64,000 bases of DNA. It comes from Chionoecetes opilio (Eukaryota > Arthropoda > Malacostraca > Decapoda > Majidae). Location of the stretch: positions 143,501 to 207,500 of the forward strand of contig JACEEZ010015171.1 of assembly GCA_016584305.1 (NCBI GenBank), in the 5' to 3' direction. Position numbers and translations under genes: made by a program. This document shows, piece by piece, positions 56,530-64,000 of the stretch (position 1 is the stretch's first letter; each line of letters opens with the position of its first letter). The notes below the pieces were generated by a model, which did not search any database, was not told where the DNA came from, and saw nothing but the letters and a program-made list of their open reading frames with translations.

Positions 56530-57340
56530 CCTAATTAGGCTACTTCACTCCCTACTACTACTAGTAGTATTACGACTACTACTACTACTATTACTACAAC
56601 TACTACTACTACTACATTATAATACATTTGTACAGGCAAGATATTTTAAGAGACTTTTGGCCATCAATAACTCCCTCATTAAATGGTGTTTGCCCTTTTT
56701 AAAAAACGGATATACACTGCCTTCAATATCATTATTATTTAGAGATTTTTATAGCATAAAATTTGATAGTAGAATATGACCTGCAAACCATTAAAGCTAG
56801 AATTACGTGGGTACAAAATCATGAACCTGGCCGTCTGAACCACTAGGCACCAAATATTTAAGCTTGTATAACTGCAGGTAGCTGCTTGTATGTGGAATTT
56901 TAGATAATGTGTGAATTATTTAAATTTTGAATGATTGTTTTAATCTTTTTAGATGGACCTGAAGTCCTTTGAGCTTCAGATTTTATTTTGTCATTATATA
57001 TGTACAGTAACATTTGATTTATTGATAAGTTTTCCTTGCATAATTTTATATTATGCATCGATTGAATCTGTATACTAGTATATACGAAATAAAGGAATGA
57101 TGATGATGACGATGATGACTACTACTACTACTACCACCACCACCACCACCACAACCTTACAGCCTGCTAGTATTGCGTGGTCCTGCTTCTCCTCTATTTC
57201 ACATATCATAATATTGTTTTCCAGCACGACTTTCGTAATACATTTCTCAGCAGATCTTTCGTAATAATAAACGTTCTTGCCTCACAAATTTGCTAAACAT
57301 TTTTAAGGACGTATACACAGCACGTTCGATAAGACGATAA
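56530..57340. other. Gene-free stretch
   Basis: TAC-rich sequence to 56615, then AT-rich sequence ending in AATAAAGGAATGATGATGAT, which looks like the 3' tail of an RTE-like LINE. No gene supported. Confidence 0.45.
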
Positions 57341-57348
57341 CATTAGGT

Positions 57349-57411
57349 GCGATTTGTCTTGACTTTCAAAAAGCATTTGACAAGGTCCCCTATAAGCGTT
57401 TAATTAAGAAG
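57349..57411 (+). pseudogene. Reverse-transcriptase block A fragment
   Basis: Encodes AICLDFQKAFDKVPYKRLIK, the RT motif A (catalytic Asp in LDFxKAFDxV) of a non-LTR element. Only this block survives. Confidence 0.75.
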
Positions 57412-57599
57412 TACAGTTTTCCATATCTGTGCATTGATGTGTGGAATAACCTGGTCAGTAAAATGATCCAAGATGCCAAGAATATTTATGCTTTAGGAGC
57501 TATAAATGACCAACTGAAACAAGGAAACTGCACATCGAGTGTAACTCATTTCCCGTATGTCACAACTATACAATAGTAAATATGACATAGGTACACACA

Positions 57600-58475
57600 C
57601 ACACACACACACACTGCTATTACAAATGAAATTTCTGAAGCATGTTTTGTATGTACACAGATATACTAGCACCGATATTGTATATGGAGAACTAGGGGTG
57701 TATCCACTTGAAATTACTATTAAGTGTAGGATGATTCATTACTGGTCTAAATTGATTACGGGAAAACAAACAAGATTAAGTGATGTAATGTACAACTGTT
57801 TATTGCCGCTACACACAAGTGGTGTTTATATATCGCCATGGCTGGAATGTATAAGGAATATATGTATTGAGTGTGGTTTGCCAGTAGTGTGGATGACGCA
57901 AACTATTAACAACCCAAAATGGTTTAGGAAAGCGGTGGAACAGAAATTAAAAGATATATGGATAACAACTTGGTATAGAAATGTAACAAGCAGAGGCATT
58001 TGCAGTAGATATATAATGTATAAAGAAGTTTATGGGATTGAAGAGTATTTAGCCAAACTAAATAAAACTAATCGTATCTCTCTAACTAAATTCCGCACAG
58101 GAAATAATCAGCTGCCAATTATTACTGGAAGACAGTCAAATAAGCAGGGAAGAGCGTTATTGTACTCCATGTAATGACGGACAACTAGGAGACGAATATC
58201 ATGTTCTGTTGCAATGTCAAAATGAGGAAATTATTCAGTTAAGAACCAGATACATACCAGAGTATTACAGGTTACACCCAAATCACTCTAAATTTACAAT
58301 GCTGATGCAGAACAAAAATGTAATAATATTAACAAATTTAGCACAATTTGTAAATGCTTTGATTAAGCTGTTTAGATGATTTTTCGGTTATGAATGTGTC
58401 TATATATTACACAGGCGTTGTGCTCCATACTTATTATAAAGTCTGAGCAAATAAATATATTCTATTCTATTCTAT
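57600..58475 (+). pseudogene. Non-LTR retrotransposon 3' end
   Basis: Encodes MKFLKHVLYVHRYTSTDIVY, GELGVYPLEITIKCRMIHYW and LTKFRTGNNQLPIITGR, then after a frameshift near 58130 SREERYCTPCNDGQLGDEYH and VLLQCQNEE (zinc knuckle). The 3' tail AATAAATATATTCTATTC ends in a TTCTA repeat. The start is truncated next to a (CA)n run. The GELGxxPLxIxIKxRM block is common in invertebrate LINE ORF2 proteins. Confidence 0.85.
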
Positions 58476-58533
58476 TCACGCACACGCACACGCACACGCA
58501 CACGCACACGCACACACACACGCACACACACAC

Positions 58534-58577
<44 letters not shown>
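58476..58577. repeat. (CACG/CA)n microsatellite
   Basis: GCACAC repeats grading to CA, directly after the LINE tail. Confidence 0.93.
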
Positions 58578-58580
<3 letters not shown>

Positions 58581-58685
58581 AGTTAATTTATTGACAAAGA
58601 ATTTCCAATTGATACATAATACAAAATACAAAAGAATACAAAACTCAAAATATTATACAAAAAACAAAGCAGATCTATCATTTGT

Positions 58686-58689
<4 letters not shown>

Positions 58690-58757
<68 letters not shown>
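58690..58757. repeat. (TA)n microsatellite
   Basis: About 34 TA units. Confidence 0.95.
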
Positions 58758-58759
<2 letters not shown>

Positions 58760-58760
<1 letters not shown>

Positions 58761-59788
58761 AATATATTACATGTGATTATACAAGTCATGTACATTATAT
58801 AATTAGCTATCCAGTGCCATACTCATGCGAGCCAAGACGGAACCAGGCTATTGGTTTGTCTTATGCTTGGATGGGGCCTATGGGAGTTTAATGTCTTTTC
58901 CGAGGAACAGCCAATGTCAAGGATGGCTACTGGTTCCACTATTACTACAAAATACACCATGGGAATAACTCCACAACATGCCTTGCCAGTCTTTATTAGG
59001 ATTGCATTACAGCATTACATACACACAAGTTGCAAGTAAAACTTATCTTATTAGTGTACCGAGGTGACTAACTTTAATAAGCTTACACTTGGGTGTATAT
59101 TTATTCAAGTTTTAAGCTAATAACAGATAGTAAATTCTTGCTTGTGCGTGGCTTGAGCCCTCGGGACAGACTCATTGATTATGCAAGCTATTNTTAATTC
59201 TTTGGTACTTCAGATAAACTGTTACCCCTTAACGATACGCACAGTAATGCTCAAGTCGTTATCCTAATATAATGTATACGTAGTCTATCCCACTTCCAAC
59301 TGTTTCCCTCTCACTTATTTTTCAATTTCCTTCTTTTCTCCTTGTCCTCACACGGCTGGCTGTGACATGTTGTGGTTGCCCCCTCTGCTAATTTGTGAGC
59401 GCTTGGCCCCCTGGTCCGCCAACAGCATCCTACCTTGGGACCCTAAGTAATGCATTTCATTAGTCTTGGTCAACAAAAAGAATCACCAGTAAGTCATGTC
59501 TACATCTCTAGTTAACAAACATTTCACAACATACCTTTACCAAGGGCGAGAATATCACCTTCCCACAGGCGACTTAACTCAACGAACGTCGAGCTGCTTC
59601 TAAAATTATTCTAACCTAGAATCCCCGTTCTCACCTCGTTTCGCTACGTGTCTTAATTACTACTGGTTTAAAATATAAGCCTAACCAGTGATTCAGGAAT
59701 GAGGCGTGGAGGAAAATTCCTCGTTAGCTTATTGATACTTATGTGTTATTTCATCTCTTCCCCTATTAATGTAATTTCTCGCGTTACA
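58760..59788. other. Gene-free stretch
   Basis: Unrecognised single-copy-like sequence with one ambiguous base (N at 59193). No gene supported. Confidence 0.45.
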
Positions 59789-60995
59789 AAAGCATTATAA
59801 AATGCCGTTGAAAGCATTATAAAATGCCGCTGAAGAATTATAAAATGCCGTTGAAAGCATTATAAAATGCCGTTGAAAGCATCATAAAATGCCGTTGAAA
59901 GCATTATAAAATGCCGTTGAAACACACATAAAATGCCAAACATTTCGTACATGGAGATATGCCCTTCATGCACCGTGCACTTGATCACCGTGGCCTGCGG
60001 TGCCACCAAAACCTTGTATCACACCCCACCCTGTGGTTTATCGCCCAGCTCCCCTCAGGGACCCCGGGGCATTGCCAGACATACCCAGCAGGGCATTAGG
60101 GACCCCTGGGCATCCCAGGCCTACGAGGCAGCTGGTGAGGTAATAATGATGGCACAGTGCATGACAGGGCGGGCCGTCTAGGTGCCCCCGGTGGACCTGT
60201 AACAAGCCAGGGACCTCGGGGGAGGACAGGGAGGGTTTTAACGGCCTGGGGAGGCAAGCCCCCGTATCTCCGACGCCCCGACGTGTTATTACTGTGAGAC
60301 GTCAGTACTACATGGAGCTGCCCCGCCCGGCAGCCCGCAGCTCAGGGTGGCGGGCTGAGCTGCCCCGCCCGGCAGCCCGCAGCTCAGGGTGGCGGGGTGA
60401 GCTGCCCCGCCCGGCAGCCCGCAGCTCAGGGTGGCGGGGTGAGCTGCCCCGCCCGGCAGCCCGCAGCTCAGGGTGGCGGGGTGAGCTGCCCCGCCCGGCA
60501 GCCCGCAGCTCAGGGTGGCGGGATGAGCTGCCCCGCCCGGCAGCCCGCAGCTCAGGGTGGCGGGCTGAGCTGCCCCGCCCGGCAGCCCGCAGCTCAGGGT
60601 GGCGGGCTGAGCTGCCCCGCCCGGCAGCCCGCAGCTCAGGGTGGCGGGGTGAGCTGCCCCGCCCGGCAGCCCGCAGCTCAGGGTGGCGGGGTGAGCTGTC
60701 ACGCCACCTCAGCCACCCATCGGAACCCAGAACGTTATTTTCATTGTAATTTGGGTACCATTAGACAATTTTTGTGAATATAAGCAATATTTTATAGATA
60801 TGACCTGTTTAGTATCCTTGTCCACTAATTGATTTGGTATATTCAGTTACTATTCGTAATTTTATGGCTCGACAACATATAATTTTTTATAACAAAGGAA
60901 AGATCTGGGTGTGAAGGGGTTAGGCATTTATCCGAGACAATTAAAACAGTCTACAGTTAGCTTATACTTACCAAGTATTAAAGTTTTGTGTCAAC
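59789..60995 (+). repeat. Composite repeat, copy 2
   Basis: Starts within the AAGCATTATAAAATGCCG array (about six units), then the 330-bp GC-rich block, nine 42-bp units (60315-60692), a piggyBac-like MITE (60722-60919) and the same AT-rich end as copy 1. The SINE and 34-bp repeat are absent. Confidence 0.87.
60315..60692. repeat. 42-bp VNTR, nine units
   Basis: GAGCTGCCCCGCCCGGCAGC and CCGCAGCTCAGGGTGGCGGG units; only a single unit is present in composite copy 1. As 42 is a multiple of 3, open frames arise on both strands. Confidence 0.95.
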
Positions 60996-60999
60996 AGTA

Positions 61000-61704
61000 T
61001 CTGAGAATTCATTACAATAAAGGTGTTTACTTCAATGTCATACACTGAATGTTGATGGCAAATCATCAAAATCTTCTTCAATCTTTCGTGAAAGCGTTGA
61101 CAGACTACTACCGCCTTGTACTGTGTTTAGAATGTAGATACAGAAAACAGCCGGATCAGGAATCATGTCAGGCAAACTTTCACAGTAAAATAGTACCTTT
61201 ATAATAGAACTGACATCCGCCTGCGTGTTGGAGATCCTGGGATTCCGAGTTTATATATCTGTTTTGGATCAGTATTTTATCACTATTTCCTTTTCAAGCT
61301 ATATATATATACAGTAAACCCTCTATAATTTGAACTAATTGGGGTTAGACCTTGGTCGAATTAGCCGAAAGTCCGAGTTATCCGATGGTTACCTCTAGCC
61401 CCTCACACAATAATAAGTCACTCAAACGCCAAACAGCACAGATTGTATTACTTGTATCATCAAAGCCATTGTATTACCACTATAATTATAAGTACACACA
61501 CTTATAATATCACATGATGATAATAACAACAAACAGATTACATAGAACATAATATACACATAAGAACTCAAAACCATCAATTTCTTACTACTTAAAGATT
61601 CGATTATACACCCACACATATTTTTCACCTTGTAATGCTTCTATCAATTATCATCACCTAAGTTGCATTTACCTCCCTAACACACACACGCCACAGATTG
61701 AATT

Positions 61705-61766
<62 letters not shown>

Positions 61767-61775
61767 CTCTCTTCT

Positions 61776-61871
<96 letters not shown>

Positions 61872-61880
61872 CTCTCCCTC
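61000..61880. other. Gene-free stretch with (CT)n
   Basis: A lone Tigger/pogo-like end CAGTAAACCCTCTATAAT lies near 61312; (CT)n runs from 61712 to 61875. No gene. Confidence 0.5.
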
Positions 61881-62982
61881 ATATATTGCAAGCGTTCTGT
61901 TATGCCAAACCATTTCACTTTAAAGGAGAAAGTTTTGTCTAATTTGTGATTTTTAAGGATTATCTGGAAGTATCATGTCATGTGAATGGCTGACATAGGG
62001 ACTTTAATCATTGTAACTGAAAATAGATTCCAGATTCATGTTAGCATGCATATAACTAATGAACAAATTTTCAAGCAAATCTATACTAAAGAAATATTTG
62101 CAAATTTTGCAATATTTTTGAAGAATAAATTTGCTTGAAAATGTATTCCTTATAGTTATCGGGCATGCTGAACACGAATCTGGAATCAGTTTTCAGTTAC
62201 AATGATTAAAGTCCCTATTTCAGCCAATTTCAGCCTGATTTTTAAAAATATCACGTTGTCTTTTTTAGGGAGGGAGATAAATTTACCTGTCCGTTGGTAA
62301 GTGTTTTTAGGTAAAAATTAGAAGTCATAATATTTTTTAGTGAAAAATTTGAGTTGGTAAGTCTTTTTAGGGAACAATGTAGAGGTGGTAATTTTTTTAT
62401 GGAAAAATTGAGTGTATTTTGTTAGGAAATAGAGTGGTAATTTTTTTAGGAAAATTAGAAGTGGATTTTTTTTATAAAAATTAGAAGGTAGTAATTTTTT
62501 TTAGGGAAAAATTAGAAGTGGTAATTTTTTTAGGGAAAAATTAGATGTGGTAATTTTTTTATGAAAAATTAGAATTGATAATTTTTTTTTAGGGAAAAAT
62601 TAGAAGTGGTAAGTTTTTTTATGAAAAAGTATTGGTAATTTTTTTAAGGGAAAAATTTGGTGGTAATTTTTTTTAGGGAAAAATTAGAGCTGGTAATTTT
62701 TTTTAGGGAAAAATTAGAAGTGGTAATTTTGTTTAGGGAAAAATTAGAAGTGGTAAGTTTTTTTAGTGAAAGATTAGATGTGGTATGTTTTTTTAGTGAA
62801 AAATTAGAGGTGGTAAGTTGGTTCCTAAGAATGTTCCTAGTAGGTTCCTAAGAAGTCCCTATTTTAGCCAACTCACAATGACATGATATTTCCAGATATT
62901 CCTAAATTAATAATCACAAATTAGACATAGCTTACTCTTTTAAAAGTGAAATGGTTTGGCAATAACATAACTCTTGCAATAT
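61881..62982. mobile_element. Long inverted-repeat element related to the 274-bp satellite
   Basis: Outer arms (ATATTGCAAG, then TGCCAAACCATTTCACTTT, CTAATTTGTGAT and ATCATGTCAT) are inverted at 62855-62982. The left half contains a satellite-like monomer (61970-62220) with CTGAACACGAATCTGGAATC. The centre is a TTTTTTTAGGGAAAAATTAG array (62280-62815). No open transposase frame. Confidence 0.8.
62280..62815. repeat. AGGGAAAAATTAGAAGTGGT array
   Basis: About 18 degenerate units of 28-32 bp forming the centre of the inverted-repeat element. Confidence 0.88.
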
Positions 62983-62989
62983 TAACAAT

Positions 62990-64000
62990 ACATATAAGTC
63001 AAGGGGTGAAGTCTTTGCCACCAGATGTGAATTTATTTCAACACCTGCTCCAAATGGGGAGGTGGTGGCAAGAGTGGTTAGCGTCTCCGAGTGGCGTTCT
63101 CGATGACCCGTGTTCGATCCCGATTGAGACCCATAAATCCACTTAAAATCTTTCTGCACCGTCTATCGTGGCCTAAGAACACCCACATGCTGCCCATTAA
63201 CTCTGCCTTGGATTGCGAGTGCATCGGAGGACACAGGGGGGCGGCATGAGCCTCTAATCACAGGCGTCACTATAACAATCCTGCCTGCGCCACCACGGGC
63301 GAGGGCCAACCATCACAGCTCTCAAGTGAGCCTTCAGGGCCTGCCATCCCACCCCTGGAGCTCACTGCCTACACGCCCTATAGGTCAAGATGTAAAAAAA
63401 AAAAAAAAATACCCCGGTCTTGTCTGAGGCAGTCCTGGATCCGGAGAGCCAAGTTGTTGATCACTGATATACTATTCTGACTTCCTGACGGCTGCCATCT
63501 TGGTGGTGACTGACGGCCGCTGCATACCACCCATGGATGGAGGACGACTCTCCTAGACATGGTCTTTCAAAAACCCATTATAAAATGCCGTTGAAGCATT
63601 ATCAAATTGGTGCTCATCTCCGTGGCATTAGCCCTTGAGATTGTAGTGGGTGACAACGCGTTACCCCGGGACACAGGGCTAGTGTGACATCCGGGTTAAC
63701 ACACAGGCGGCTTATAGTAAGCCGGCACAGTTCGTCGCGGGACGCCGCGCCCCGAGGCTGCCTGGTTGCCCCGCGGGGCCGGTGCAACTCTGCGGTGCCA
63801 CGAAACTTTGTATCACCTGCCCCTGGGGCCCATCAGTGACCCCGTGGCATTACCAGACATACCCAGCAGGGCATTAGGGACCCTTGGGCATCCCAGGTCT
63901 ACGCACCAGCTGGTGAGGTATTAATTATGGTCTAGTGCATGACAGGGCATCAAGGATGCCCCCGGGGGACCTGTAACAAGCCAGGGACCTCGGGGGAGGA
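62990..64000 (+). repeat. Composite repeat, copy 3 (cut by window end)
   Basis: GTCAAGGGGTGAAGTCTTTG, SINE family 1 (63056-63407), GTCTTGTCTGAGGCAGTCC, only one TGACGGCTGCCATCTTGGT unit, one or two TAAAATGCCGTTGAAGC units, extra GC-rich DNA (63615-63780), then the shared GC-rich block to the edge. Confidence 0.85.
63056..63407 (+). mobile_element. tRNA-derived SINE (family 1)
   Basis: A box GCAAGAGTGGTTAGCG, B box GTGTTCGATCCCGATTG, body as in the other copies, ending in an A-run. Confidence 0.8.

Noticed and set aside
60294..60777. Open frames on both strands over the 42-bp VNTR
   Set aside because: Period divisible by 3 and GC-rich content explain the openness; no start context, domain or conservation.

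Overview
The window is nuclear DNA of an arthropod, most likely a decapod crustacean and possibly a crab. The evidence is spliced genes with GT-AG introns, telomere-type (TTAGG/AACCT)n motifs, a pacifastin-type protease inhibitor, a Rebers-Riddiford cuticle protein, many non-LTR retrotransposon tails, tRNA-derived SINEs and very dense microsatellites. The species assignment is inference. There is no bacterial-style gene organisation, no rRNA and no CRISPR array.

Layout: 1-1620 is a GTGTGGGAAGG minisatellite flanking an AACCT-based satellite. 3481-8999 (+) is the gene for translation initiation factor eIF3 subunit I, in five proposed coding exons. Its introns hold foldback elements, a piggyBac-like MITE, a 41-bp array built from 3'-splice-site-like sequence, and several copies of its own exon acceptors. 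9340-13050 holds three unrelated LINE fragments. 13506-14447 (+) is a ten-finger C2H2 zinc-finger gene. 14977-16777 holds two TA-flanked Tigger/pogo-like elements around a broken EGF-like exon. 17455-19340 is a GACA/GATA array and a 38-bp satellite, followed by an acidic repeat exon with a stop. 20-25 kb is CR1-like LINE and SINE debris with simple repeats. 25168-30172 is a 5-kb satellite of 274-bp monomers.

32566-34508 (+) encodes a secreted two-domain pacifastin inhibitor. 35.7-36.9 kb holds two foldback elements with TTAGG-like cores. 37.3-41.4 kb holds MITEs, a 58-bp CCAAT/CRE-bearing array and an RTE-like LINE. 42257-45117 (+) encodes a secreted RR-type cuticle protein with a long His/Thr/Pro-rich tail. 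From 45.5 kb to the end the window is almost wholly repeats: simple arrays, DNA-transposon MITEs (one hAT element with a perfect 8-bp target duplication), a LINE at 57.6-58.5 kb, and three copies of a composite repeat (54.1, 59.8 and 63.0 kb) in which different internal blocks have expanded.

The four intact genes are not functionally linked: one is a housekeeping translation factor, one a probable DNA-binding protein, and two are secreted proteins (protease inhibitor and cuticle). The most unusual material is how repeats interact with gene structure. Examples are acceptor-like arrays and decoy acceptors in eIF3I, complementary CT/GA repeats flanking an in-frame cuticle exon, foldback elements carrying telomere-like motifs, and a satellite clearly related to an inverted-repeat element.
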